From Neocallimastix lanati (nom. inval.) (taxonomy: Eukaryota; Neocallimastigomycota; Neocallimastigomycetes; Neocallimastigales; Neocallimastigaceae): a stretch of 55,000 nt of DNA. This document shows, one piece after another, positions 12,968 to 24,037 of the stretch (positions are counted from its first letter, which is position 1; the number at the start of each line of letters is the position of its first letter). A program made the position numbers and the translations under genes. The notes beneath the pieces were generated by a model that had not been told where the DNA came from, ran no database searches, and saw only the letters and a list, made by a program, of their open reading frames with translations. The stretch is from positions 1,210,001 through 1,265,000 of the forward strand of contig JACVTC010000004.1 in assembly GCA_016946835.1 (NCBI GenBank), read 5' to 3'.

Positions 12968-14055
12968 ATGTTTTATAAAACATTTTTAATTAAATTGATT
13001 TTTATCAATTAATCTATTTATCTATATATACCTGAACAAAATTCGCATTTAACTATATTATTTTCATTTTCAATATGTTGTTTACAAATACAATATAATC
13101 TTTTTGTATGTGAATTAGAATTTATTTTTTCTTCTTCATTTAATGGTGAATTTGATTTATTTACATTAAATGGATATAAATTATTTAAATTATTATTATT
13201 TGTCTCATTAATATTATTATTTGATTCTAAATCTGAATCAGAATTTGTTGAATTATTGGAATCTGAATCTGAAGTAGAGGATGAAGATGAAATAGAGTCA
13301 CGACGATAATTAGATGGTAAAATATATTTTCCTCTTGCTGTTGTTTTCCCAATTCTTTTTGAACGATAGGGCTGGACGTTTTTTCTTGATTTCCTACTAA
13401 ATGTTTTTTTAACAGCACTATATCGTTGTCTTAAAGACATTTCACTAGATTCTTCATTAGTATAATTTAAAGAAATTTGATTAGATTCATTATTTGTATT
13501 TGATGATTTTGGTTCATTTATATTATCTTCTAATAATTTTTCTTTTTTATCATTAATTTCATTGTCATATTTCTTATCTTTATGTTGATGATAACGATGA
13601 TGATGGTGGTGATGGTGATGATGTTTTTTTTTAGGATAAAGCCTTTGTATTGATTTACTTGGCAATGATTTTGCTCTATAAGGACCTTTACCAAATACTG
13701 AGTTATATTTTCCTCCTCTTGAAGCTGCAATTCGCGCATTTAAAATATTATTATGATTTCCATCGGAACCATTTGATGTAAATCCTGATAAATATTCTGA
13801 AGATCCAACAGAATCATCTGAAATTCCATCAGCATCAATTAATTCTTCATCTGAAGAATTTGAATGTGAGGATGAATATGAGGATGAAGATGAAGATGAA
13901 TTACTTGAAGAATTACTAGAATTATTATAAGAATAAGAACTACTATACGATAAATTGCTTTCCTCCGAACTATCTGAAGAATTATTATATAATGAAGAAT
14001 TATAATATTTACTATATCTTCTTTTTCCTGATACTATGCTAGGATTTTTTGGCAT
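8875..14055 (-). CDS. PHD-finger nuclear protein with a second CxxC/CxC cluster, giant multi-exon gene
   Basis: Exons 14055-13032, 12886-12793, 12692-12613, 12517-11921 and 11726-8875 join with matching phases (1, 2, 1, 1) into about 951 residues plus the block downstream. Exon 1 is Ser-rich with a His run and basic segments. It ends in the first half of a PHD finger (CICKQH, then CEFC), which exon 2 completes with HIEC and CPSC, so one zinc-binding module is split by an intron. Near residue 446 is a second cluster, CPVCVGECTC, after a strongly acidic DLDLD run. The rest is acidic (runs of Asp, Glu, Ser) and Lys/Asn-rich, with four copies of a MEIDKKENIN-like unit near 9770-9975 and Asn runs. 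PHD fingers read histone H3 tails or otherwise work in chromatin complexes, so a nuclear role is likely. The MSDDDEIEIF stretch looks like a gene start, but it follows an AAAG acceptor in the right phase, so I treat it as internal. Confidence 0.7.
9290..9400 (-). repeat. Asn-coding AAT tract in the PHD locus
   Basis: An imperfect ATT/AAT trinucleotide tract codes for a long Asn run broken by Ser. Such tracts are common in the low-complexity proteins of this window and are likely to vary in length. Confidence 0.8.
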
Positions 14056-15410
14056 CTTATTTTATTAAAATAATAATTTTATTAATTATTCAAAAACAAT
14101 ACATTTAAAATTTATTAAATTTTTCAATTTAATACTAAATTTTGAAAATTTTAAGGTATTATAAATAAAAATATAAATTATATATATAATATTATGTATT
14201 TAATATATATATATTTAAAATAATTTTTAAATAGAACATTAAAAGATTATATTAAAAGTGGCTGTAACAAAAATGTCAATTACAATATATAAGTAATTGC
14301 TGATTACTACTTACCTTATTTTAAAAATAATAATAATAAATATATTAAAATTCTATTTTATTATAGATATATAATATTATTGATAATAATAATTAAGAAA
14401 TTCTTTATATTGTTTTATATAATTTAATATTGAAAATTACTTGTAATATTTTATTTTAGAATCTGAATTATTGAATTATTTATTAATAAATATTTCTAAA
14501 TAATTTAAAATTTTTAGGTATCATCAACATATAGACAAATTTCTATATGTCATTTATCAAAATTCAATTGTAAATTAAAAATTAAAAATGTTAAAAACAT
14601 AATTACTATAAATTATTATGTTTCTTTTATTAATAAATGATAGTAAACACTATTTATATACAGATTGCACCTTTGGAATGATATTTACTATAAAAAATAC
14701 ATAATCAAAAATAAATATATGTATATATTTATTATAAATCAATTAATTATATTTTATATTCAAAAAAATTTTTGAAAGTTTTAAATAATTTAATGATATA
14801 TAAATTACTTTTTTTTTTTATTTTTTTGGAAATTTCCAAATTTTATTACCATTTATTTTTTATTAACCTTTATTTATTTATCTATTTATTTTATTTTAAA
14901 GTTTTTATTTTATATATTTTGAAAAAAATATAAATTTTAAAATATAAAAATATAAAAAGGTTATTAAAAACCAAATTATTTAATTTTTTTTTTTTTTTAT
15001 TTTTTAATTTTTTTGGAATTTTTGCTTTGCGATTTTAATATATTTAATATATTGCATTTATTAATATATTGATATTAATTAAAATTATTTAAAATTCAAA
15101 TACAAAAAACGAAAAAAAAAAAATTTTTAAAATTATATATAGTTAAATTCTTTTAAATATAAAGATTAGAAATAGAATCCAAGAAATAACTAAGGTAAAA
15201 TACTTTCAATAATTGTGAAAGTTTTATAATTGTAAAAAATAATACTATCAGGTATTTTTATTTTTTGTAAATAAAATTTAACTCGACATTATAATCTTTT
15301 ATTACAATTAAAACTAATAGATAATACAAATATTGAATAATAAATAAATAAACAAAATAATTAAATAATAACTAGTAGCAATTATAATAATTAATTATAA
15401 TAAATAATAA

Positions 15411-15492
15411 TAATAAATAATAATATTTAATAATAATAATTATTATTAATGATTATAAATAATAATATTTAATAATAATAATTATTATTAAT
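15411..15492. repeat. Tandem duplication of an AT-rich unit
   Basis: A unit of the form TAAATAATAATATTTAATAA followed by TAATAATTATTATTAATGAT occurs twice back to back with near identity. It is plain sequence duplication in the spacer, with no gene attached. Confidence 0.6.
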
Positions 15493-16823
15493 GATAATAA
15501 ATAATAATAAATAATAAATAATAAATAAATAATAAAATAATAAATAATAATAAATAATAAATAAAAGATAATAGATAATAAAGAATAAAGAATAACAATG
15601 AATAAAAGAATTATACATCAGACCTCGTCTACAACGTAAGATGTACTAGTACGATTTTTTTTATATAATATACATAATAATCTATATTCATCTAAAAAGT
15701 TAAATAGATAATAATTATTAATAAATAATAATGTTAATTATAATATTGCAATGATAGTAAATAAGTACATTTTTTTTACCTTTATTTATACTATGCTAAA
15801 CAATACACATTATAGAGTCAATACTTTATAATATTTCTTTTAATGTGGATTAAAAAATTTTTTTTTAATACACTATAATTTTTATTTTAAATTTATATTC
15901 AAAAATTTATATATATATATATATTTAATTCAAAAAATAATAAATAAAATTATTATTTTTATATATTAAAGTCTAAAGAAATAATAAATAAAATATTTAT
16001 AGTCTAAAAACTTTAATAATCTAATTTTTTTTTTCTTTGGAAAAATATCTTTTCATATAAAAATCATCTTTTTTGATATTATTAAATTTATTTTTATTCT
16101 TTTCCTCTGATTAATAATATTTAATTATATCAAAATATTTGAAGAATAAAATAAAATAAAAAATAAAATAAAAAATAAAAAGAGATTCTAAAATTATTTA
16201 TATCATTAAAAATTAATTGTTATTAATAATATTAATAAAATTATATCGATTGAACAAATAATATGACTTTGCTATTATTGTTTAATGATTTTCATGTAAA
16301 AAAAAACTTTCACTGAGTTTTAATAACTAATATACAGTTGTAAAATTTTATTTTTACAAAAATATTTGATTAGTTTATATTAATATTATAAGTACATATG
16401 AATTTTTTTTTTCTTTAAAAAAAAAAGGTTTATATATATATATATATATATATCCTTTTTTTAGTTACCTTTTTATCTGTAATTTATATTACATCTTATT
16501 TTATTATTATATCTTATGCGTTGTAATATATTAAATATTTTACTCTAAAAATATATATATATTATAGCTATTATTGTATCTAATTATTAATTTTTTATAT
16601 GTATAAAATATAAAACATAATATACTATATATTATATTTTATATTTTAAATACCTCTGACATTTTACTTTTAGAAGTTAAAATATAAAATTAGAAATTAT
16701 ATTATTAAAATTTGAAAGGAATAGTAAAAGAAATATTACTTAAAGTTTTATTTATAAATGATAGAATCGGTATATACAAATTATATTATTGTTTTAAAGT
16801 TCATAATAAAACTTTTTTTAAAA

Positions 16824-16858
<35 letters not shown>

Positions 16859-16895
16859 TAAATATACACATAATTAAAACATAAAAAATATATAA

Positions 16896-16936
<41 letters not shown>

Positions 16937-17459
16937 TTTAATTTTTATTTTTTGATATAAAGTTAATATTAATTTAATATATGATTTAATATTATTTTCA
17001 TATATAATTTATATCAAAAATAAAAATTATATTACATATATATTATATAATACTGTTAATAAATGAAAATATACATAAGTAATACTTTGACTGTACTAAT
17101 AAATAAGTTTCCAATGAACATGAATAAGTACTAAATATTTTTTTTTTTTTTTTTTTTTTAATTTTATTTTTATTTTCATTCTTTAATAATAATAATAATA
17201 ATAATAACAAAAGATTAAAACAATAAAGAAAAATAATAATAAAAAAAAAAATAAAGCAAATTAATCTGAAAAAATTAGAATATTTTTAAAATAAAATTTA
17301 GGAAAGATAATAAAGAAATTAATATAAATATAAAAATCCTTATTTATATAAAAATATATGCATACTATCGTTTATAATAAAATATCTATCTATTAATTTA
17401 TAAAAATTGAATTAAATAATAAAAATAATTATATTATATTAATAATTTCACTTTAAAAT

Positions 17460-17462
<3 letters not shown>

Positions 17463-17490
<28 letters not shown>
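17463..17490 (+). promoter_or_regulatory. Poly-A leader directly before the EF-hand start codon
   Basis: A run of A, broken only near its start, abuts the ATG at 17491, so the 5' untranslated region would end in oligo-A. A very similar run precedes the RBR ligase gene at about 43880-43908. It may aid start selection or only reflect base composition. Confidence 0.4.
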
Positions 17491-17491
<1 letters not shown>

Positions 17492-18981
17492 TGCAAATTC
17501 ATACCGTTGAGCAATTAGAAAAATTATCTTTAAAAGAATTATATGAAAAACAAAAGGAAATAACTCAAAATGAAATTCAAGCTATATGTGAAACAGACCA
17601 AAAATTAGCATCAAAAATTCATATATCAGAACTTGTTGGTATGATGGTAAAAGTCTTAGATGATGAATCTCTCTTTAACGTTTTGGATGATTCCGATTTT
17701 GAAAAAGTTACTTTAAGCTATGTCGAAGATGCTAGAAATTTAGTTAATGAGTAATAATAAAAGAAATTATTAATTAATAATAAATTATTTCAAGAAATTG
17801 TTATTTTTTTATTAATATAAAATGTTTTTTTTTTAAAAAAAAAAAAATAAAAATAAATATTTGAGTTATTTATTTATATTTTATTATTTTTATTATAAAT
17901 TATAATAAATTTTATTAAATCTTATTAAATATTATTGTATATTATATGTATATAGAGTTCAGAATGAACCTTCTTTGGAAACTTTATCAAAAGCAACATC
18001 TTTATTATTTAAAGCATTATGTATTTATTACATATAATTATAGATTTCGATAATTCTAGTTTATCAAATTTAAGATAATGATAATTAAAATATTTATTTT
18101 TTTTCTATGAACTAAATAAAATATTAGATGTCTATCCTGATAATGTAGCTGTATATCATCTTTTAGCATTTATAAGTTTAATTATGAATCAATTTAATAT
18201 AGGTATTTTTTAAAATATATATATGAATTTTATAATAATAATAATAATAAATATATTGTTATGTTATTATTTTTATTTTCATAAATTTAAATAATTTATA
18301 AATAATATACATATATATTAAAAAATTTAAGCCTTGGATATTGCGGAAATGGGCCAATGTATAGATGAAACATATGAACCATTAAATGAATTAATTGAAG
18401 AAATTAATATGATTCTATCACAATTAGAAGGAAATGAAGGTTAATTTATAAAACAAAGCAAAAACGATAATAAAAGAAATAAATAAATAGAATCAACGAA
18501 TAATGAATTATTTTTATTTACTAACACATTATTATTATGTATATTATTTATGCATTATTTTAAATATTGTTTATATTATATTATTATTATTATTAATGAA
18601 ATAGATCAAGAGCCATTAATTGAAAACAACAATCTTTCAGAGGGATTACGTAATGCTTTATGTAATATTTATGATAAATTTGATAAAGATCAAGATGGTC
18701 TCTTAAACTTTGATGAGGTTGCTGAATTAATTAATGCAACAAATGGACAATATCCAGATCGCTCATTTATTCAACAGATGATTGGTATGTTTAATAGCTT
18801 AGTAGCTAATACTATCAATGCTGCTAATAATGGAGATGCAGATAAGCTTACTCGTGAGGCATTTTTAGCATTTTATTTAAAACAAACATTAGAAGATCCA
18901 TCTGAAACTCGTAATGATTTAGAAAAATTTGGTTATGATTCAAAACTTTTGATTCAACGTGATGTTTCTCCGCCAGCTTAA
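17491..18981 (+). CDS. EF-hand calcium-binding protein, five exons
   Basis: Exons 17491-17750, 17956-18020, 18128-18202, 18332-18439 and 18605-18981 join with GT-AG borders and phases 2, 1, 1, 1 into 294 residues. The last exon carries a canonical EF-hand loop, DKDQDGLLNFDE, with acidic residues at positions 1, 3, 5 and 12 and Gly at 6. About 45 residues later a weaker partner loop (NGDADKLTREAF) lacks several ligands, as in a degenerate second EF-hand. The N-terminal half is helical, starts MQIHTVEQLEKLSL and shows no membrane segment or signal peptide. The likely role is a cytosolic calcium sensor or buffer whose partner is unknown. I do not recognise the family beyond the EF-hand. Internal exons of 65, 75 and 108 bases are too short to be found without splicing. 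Confidence 0.8.
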
Positions 18982-19468
18982 ATTTAAGATATAATAAATT
19001 AATATTTAATATCAAACCATAATTAATTAGTAATAATATATATAAATATCCTATAAAAAAATTTTTTTTTTTCTTTCATTTTACCAAAGATTAAGTATCA
19101 TATTGATAATAATAATAATAATTTTAATAATTTTAATAATATATATATAAATAAATAAATTAAATATATATATTTTTTTCAGATTATCAATTTTATTTTG
19201 AAAATGATGTTAAAATATTAAAATATTAATGCTTATAATAAAAAAAAAAACTTTTTAAATTTTAAATAATATTATTTAATAATATTTAAATTAAATAATA
19301 CTTTTAATATTATTTAAAAAAATACATTATAAAAATACTGAAATTTTATTGTAATTAATTTAACGTACTATTAAAGTAATTATTTATTTATTTATTTATT
19401 TATTTGTTTGTTTGCTTGTTTATATTTAATTATTTAATATATATATGTTTATTCAACCAGATTTAGTT

Positions 19469-19522
<54 letters not shown>

Positions 19523-19706
19523 ATTATTAATTTAACGAATATTTATTCAAAGAAATTTAAACTAATTTAATATATTAAAATTATTAATATTTTGAAATTT
19601 CATTTATTTCTAAAAATATTTTAAATAATTATAAAAATTGCATGTAATGTGATTTATAAAAAAAAATTATTTAATAAGAAAAAATATTATATATATATAT
19701 ATATAT
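18982..19706. other. 3' flank of the EF-hand gene and pre-insertion DNA
   Basis: AT-rich sequence with ATTT repeats near 19379-19404 and a long poly-A run at about 19472-19520. The A-run could be the tail of an older retroelement, but I see no element sequence in front of it. No gene is visible. Confidence 0.55.
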
Positions 19707-22700
19707 AGTAAATATCTACCAAAAGATGTTTCATCACCTTTAATTCCATATTACAACTCAGTTTTCCTTAAAGCTAATCCTAAAACCCCTGGTATGAGAG
19801 GACTCTTTATTGGTGTTCATTCTTCGTGCTCTTTCTTCCAAGAACCGTTTTTATACAAATATATCATTTCAGTTAATATTACTTCTTTTTGGAATCAAAA
19901 ATGTACTATTGGTAATATCTACTTCCCTCAAAGCAAATGGAAGGAAGCAAGACTAGTTGCTTTTGATGAACTCTCTCAATGGTTACGTTTTCACAATAGA
20001 AAAAATGTTCCGGCTGTCCTAGTTGGTGACTTTAACATGTCATTAAAGAAGATCAAAACATACATTTCAAATAATTTTCCTAATTGGTATATTGCTCCTT
20101 TATATGGTAATCAATTTACATATGCTAAAGGTACTAGATCATCTTGCATTGATCATGTCATCTATAATGAGGCTTTGGCATCCCATATTAATAAAACCTC
20201 GGTTTGTACTTCGTTTTATGGTATTTCTGATCATAAACCTATTTTACTTTCTTGCAACAAAGTTCTCTCCGATGGTTTTATAAGGCCTACTAAAGTTTCT
20301 AAATGGTCAACTCATATTTGTAAAACAAAAAATTCAGATATTTTATCACATAATTATTTTTCAATCCTAGAAAATGACCTTGATTCTCATTACAATTCGC
20401 TTACGGCTGATGAAATGGTAGAAAAATTTATCAATACAGCAAATAATATCGGGAAAGATATTAAGGCTTTTATTCCAACAAATTTAAAGGGCTCTGCTTT
20501 TCATTGTCCTTATTACATTAAAAAACTATCCCATGAAAAACATATTGCATTTCGGAATATTAAGCCTTACTTTAATTGTGAAAATGTTGATAATTACCTT
20601 GAACAATTTAATAAATATGAAAAACTTTGCAAATTAATCAAGAAAACTAAGAGTAAATTTCGTTCTGCTAGATTTAAGGCTAATATAGTAAAAATAGGTA
20701 ATTATTTTTTGAATAAAGATTTCAAAAATGGTTGGAGATGTTTAAAGAAAATGGCTAAACCATCATATTCATCTACCTCCCTTACTTGCATTAAATCTAA
20801 GTTTGGTCAAGATATTATCTCTCCTTCAAAGCAATTAGATAGATGGGCTGAATATTATAAAGATCTTGCTTCGGATCCCTCAGGTCACAGCCTTAATCGT
20901 AATTACTGGAATCATGCTTTAAGGAATATTAGTCTTAGATCCACTACCTGGAATATAAATGGTCCTATTACGATTGAAGATATTAAAAAAACTATTTCAT
21001 CGATGAAAAATAACAAAGCACCCGGCCCCGATGGTATTCCGATTGAATTCTACAAAGCTCTTTTTTGTAACGAAGAATTACTAGAATCACATCCTGCTGC
21101 TGGAAAGTGTCTAAAATTGATATTTAATAAAATATGGAATGGGTCATTTCCTAAAAAATGGAACTCAGCTTCTATTGTATCAATTCCTAAGAAGGGTGAC
21201 CTATCAGATTGTAGTAATTATCGAGGTATTTCTCTCATTAACGTTGGACTAAAAATCATTTCAAAAATTATAACAGATAGAATATCTACTTACGCACTCT
21301 CACACAATTTCATTAGACCTGAACAATTTGGATTTCGCAACCGCGAAGAATGCATTAGTTTATTCATTTCCGTTAGAGAAATTTGTCAAAGAAGAAAATT
21401 CCAAGGAAAATTCACATATTTAGCTTTTTTAGATCTTAAAAAAGCTTATGATTCAGTTCCTATTTTTAACATTCTTACTAAATTATATCACTATGGAGTA
21501 CGCGGTAAATGTTTTGATTTTCTTTGTAATTTATATACTTCATCTAAAGCACGTGCTCGATTTGCTTCAATGTTATCAAATGAATTTCCTATTAAAAGAG
21601 GTGTTCGTCAAGGTTGTCCTTTATCTCCAATCTTATTCAATTTATTCATCAATGATATACTAAATGACTGTGAAAAGTATGGTGTTAATGTTGGAAGAAA
21701 AAAGTGTTGTGGTGGACTCTTTGCTGATGATGTTGTTCTCATTGCTCCAAGTGCAAAAAATTTAGAAAAATTATTAAAAAAGGTACATAAATGGGCTAAT
21801 TTAAATGAAATGACTTTTGGTATTGAAAAGTGTGCAACTATGGTTATAAAACCAATGAACTTCCAACCTCCTCCAAACTATAGTGATCCAACCTTCTATT
21901 TAGGAAAGAATGATATTCCTAAAGTTTCTAGTTATGTCTATCTTGGTATTCCTTTTTCTGATGATCTCCTACTAGAACACATTATATCTCACATGCATTT
22001 TAAAGTTAGAAAATCCCTTCTTTCATTTACACGTTTCTTTTCAAATAAACTTATTCCTATTGTATACAAGAAAAAAGTTCTTCAATCCTTTGTTATTAGT
22101 AAAGTAATTTATTATTCTCCTTTACTTGGTTCAAACAAATCTAGAACGGCTAGAATTCAAACATTAATTAATACTGGTCTATTTTGGTGTATCGGTTCCT
22201 TCTCTAAAAATGGTAAAACAAATACAGAAAACAATGACTATATTAGACATAATTCAACAATGAGTACTTATGCTTTATCTCGAGATCTAAGCATCCCTCC
22301 TATTGCTGGTATCTGCGCAGCCTTACAGATTAAATCATTTGCAAAATGGAGTAAATCAAACTGTATCATAAAGGATCTTATTAAATCTATTCCCAAAATG
22401 CCTTATTATTCCTGGACTAAAGAATCTAGAACACTATATAAAAAAATCAAAAAATATAAATGTGTAAAATATGACGATATTATAGAACGTTACTGGAAAT
22501 CAGTTTCCAGATTTCAAGGTATTAAAGGTCAAAACTACGATAGTAACAAGTTCTCAAACAATAAAGCTATAATAATGCTTAGCTTAAAATATCCCCAATT
22601 CAACTTAGGATTTTCGTGGATTATACGTTTACGCTGTGGTTATAAATACAATACTACTATTGCTATTAGAATGGGTAGAGTTTCAGAAGATTGTCCAAAG

Positions 22701-23321
22701 TCCTGCCCATGTTGTGGTGAAGGTAATCAATCTTTTGAACATTGGATTTTTAAATGCGATGCTCTTGCATCTTTTAGATGGAATTCTTTAAATTTCATCG
22801 ATGATCTCTATGTTTTATTCCTTAGGAAGATTAGAGCGTTTAATCCTCTTTCTTCCTATGACTCTATTTCTGATTTTGAAGATTATATCAATCATTATAT
22901 ATACTTGTTCCTTCTTGGTGGGACTTTAGTTTTAAATGAACTACATTTCGATAGTGGGGAACAGAGACATTTAAATGAACTACTTTTCAAAGGTTCATCT
23001 GAGTCACCTGTTCCAAAAATTGTGGGCTTTGCGGAATTCTTAACAAATGCAATACCTATCATAAGTAGTTCGTTTGAGCTATTATTTGATAGGTATTGCA
23101 AAATATCAAACTTAACCAAGAGCGTCGACGTCGTACTGATAAGGCATAATGAAAATACAGGATTATCATCTATTACTACGAAGGGTGATTCTCGCCCTAG
23201 TAGCTCAATAAATGATGAATCCGGGGAGAGTTTAGTGGACACCACACTATCTATTTTAAGGATGTTACTTCTAAATTTTATTTCTTTTTTATTTGATAGG
23301 AAGGGTAAAATTCCCGCATAG
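19707..23321 (+). CDS. Non-LTR retrotransposon endonuclease/reverse transcriptase, 5'-truncated
   Basis: The frame is open from the truncation point to the stop at 23321, about 1,204 codons, and the first internal ATG is at 19794. The remaining apurinic-type endonuclease shows VGDFNM, SSCIDHV and SDHKPI. The reverse transcriptase follows with NNKAPGPDGIPIEF, IPKKGDLSDCSNYRGIS, FLDLKKAYDSVP, GVRQGCPLSP and the catalytic FADD near 21720. The C-terminus has a zinc-knuckle-like cluster, CPKSCPCCG followed by HWIFKC, near 22694-22760. The N-terminal strands with the first catalytic Asn and Glu are missing, so this copy cannot encode a complete endonuclease. The reverse transcriptase frame itself is unbroken, which suggests a fairly recent insertion. 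Base composition is less AT-biased than the flanks. Confidence 0.9.
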   Translation, partial: SKYLPKDVSSPLIPYYNSVFLKANPKTPGMRGLFIGVHSSCSFFQEPFLYKYIISVNITSFWNQKCTIGNIYFPQSKWKEARLVAFDELSQWLRFHNRKNVPAVLVGDFNMSLKKIKTYISNNFPNWYIAPLYGNQFTYAKGTRSSCIDHVIYNEALASHINKTSVCTSFYGISDHKPILLSCNKVLSDGFIRPTKVSKWSTHICKTKNSDILSHNYFSILENDLDSHYNSLTADEMVEKFINTANNIGKDIKAFIPTNLKGSAFHCPYYIKKLSHEKHIAFRNIKPYFNCENVDNYLEQFNKYEKLCKLIKKTKSKFRSARFKANIVKIGNYFLNKDFKNGWRCLKKMAKPSYSSTSLTCIKSKFGQDIISPSKQLDRWAEYYKDLASDPSGHSLNRNYWNHALRNISLRSTTWNINGPITIEDIKKTISSMKNNKAPGPDGIPIEFYKALFCNEELLESHPAAGKCLKLIFNKIWNGSFPKKWNSASIVSIPKKGDLSDCSNYRGISLINVGLKIISKIITDRISTYALSHNFIRPEQFGFRNREECISLFISVREICQRRKFQGKFTYLAFLDLKKAYDSVPIFNILTKLYHYGVRGKCFDFLCNLYTSSKARARFASMLSNEFPIKRGVRQGCPLSPILFNLFINDILNDCEKYGVNVGRKKCCGGLFADDVVLIAPSAKNLEKLLKKVHKWANLNEMTFGIEKCATMVIKPMNFQPPPNYSDPTFYLGKNDIPKVSSYVYLGIPFSDDLLLEHIISHMHFKVRKSLLSFTRFFSNKLIPIVYKKKVLQSFVISKVIYYSPLLGSNKSRTARIQTLINTGLFWCIGSFSKNGKTNTENNDYIRHNSTMSTYALSRDLSIPPIAGICAALQIKSFAKWSKSNCIIKDLIKSIPKMPYYSWTKESRTLYKKIKKYKCVKYDDIIERYWKSVSRFQGIKGQNYDSNKFSNNKAIIMLSLKYPQFNLGFSWIIRLRCGYKYNTTIAIRMGRVSEDCPKSCPCCGEGNQSFEHWIFKCDALASFRWNSLNFIDDLYVLFLRKIRAFNPLSSYDSISDFEDYINHYIYLFLLGGTLVLNELHFDSGEQRHLNELLFKGSSESPVPKIVGFAEFLTNAIPIISSSFELLFDRYCKISNLTKSVDVVLIRHNENTGLSSITTKGDSRPSSSINDESGESLVDTTLSILRMLLLNFISFLFDRKGKIPA

Positions 23322-23476
23322 TACAACTTGCCGAAATACATAGTATTTTCGAGCTTTTTTATTTTTTATTTTTTATTTTTTAATTTTTTATTTTTAATTT
23401 CTAATGTACTTTTCACCTACATGTATTTTTTAAAATAAAATTTAATAAAGTTTTTGGAAGTGTATTCTCTTCCCTG

Positions 23477-23530
<54 letters not shown>
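23322..23530 (+). repeat. LINE-1 3' untranslated region and poly-A tail
   Basis: The region contains repeats of TATTTTT-type units at about 23358-23398, an AATAAAG motif at 23443 and a pure A-tail at about 23480-23530. LINE-2 has the same order of AATAAAG, short spacer, TCTA and A-tail. Confidence 0.8.
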
Positions 23531-23534
<4 letters not shown>

Positions 23535-23740
23535 TATAATAATCATTAAATATACATTTATTTATCTTATTTAATTTTTTTTATTAAATAATTATCTAAT
23601 TTATTTTATTTGTTTTATTTTGGTTATTATTTATTATTTTATTAATTAAATAATTAAATAACAACGAAGAATAAAGATAAATATTTAAATTAAAATAAGA
23701 AATTATTAGTTACATTTGAACAGTTTATTGATTATATATG

Positions 23741-23963
23741 TATAAACAATTATTGATTTCTATAAAATAAATAATGACTAAAAACATTTTTCATATTAAA
23801 ATATAATCTAATTAATATGATAAAATATATATATATTATCTTTTAAATTTATTTATATTTATTATAAACAATTATTAATTTCTATAAAATAAATAATGGC
23901 TAAAAACATTTTTCATATTAAAATATAATCTAAATATATATTTTTTAAATTTATTTATATTTA
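23741..23963. repeat. Tandem duplication downstream of receptor A
   Basis: A block of about 100-120 bases starting TATAAACAATTATT occurs at 23741 and again at 23863. The two copies share TGACTAAAAAC/TGGCTAAAAAC and TTTTTCATATTAAAAT in the same order and differ at scattered bases. It lies between the LINE-1 tail and the stop codon of receptor A and holds no reading frame of note. Confidence 0.75.
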
Positions 23964-24037
23964 TTTGTTTGATCAAATATTAGAATTTTTGTTAAAACAA
24001 ACTCTAATAAATATATATATTTATTATCTTAATTATT

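Larger units (their letters stand above)
14056..17490. other. 3.4 kb non-coding spacer between divergent genes
   Basis: The PHD gene starts leftward and the EF-hand gene rightward, so both promoters should lie here. The sequence is AT-rich with TA dinucleotide runs near 16433-16452, 16828-16855 and 16908-16926, and poly-T near 17138-17159. A small island at about 15617-15652 has a clearly higher GC content than the rest. I found no convincing coding frame, tRNA or known small RNA. Confidence 0.6.
19707..23530 (+). mobile_element. LINE-1: 5'-truncated non-LTR retrotransposon with poly-A tail
   Basis: The element begins abruptly inside its endonuclease domain, right after a TA microsatellite (19683-19706). 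It contains one long open frame, has a short 3' untranslated region with repeated TTTTTTA units and ends in about 50 A after the motif TGTCTA. LINE-2 at 47.6-51.5 kb ends with the same TCTA before its A-tail, so both belong to one family. Truncation at the 5' end plus an A-tail is the usual signature of target-primed reverse transcription. Target-site duplications cannot be called because both flanks are TA repeats. Confidence 0.9.

Noticed and set aside
15617-15652. U2 or U6 snRNA fragment
   Set aside because: Only a few short words (AAGATGTACTAGTA) resemble U2; the conserved stems are missing.
19472-19520. Poly-A tail of another retroelement before LINE-1
   Set aside because: No recognisable element body precedes it; such A-runs are frequent in all spacers here.
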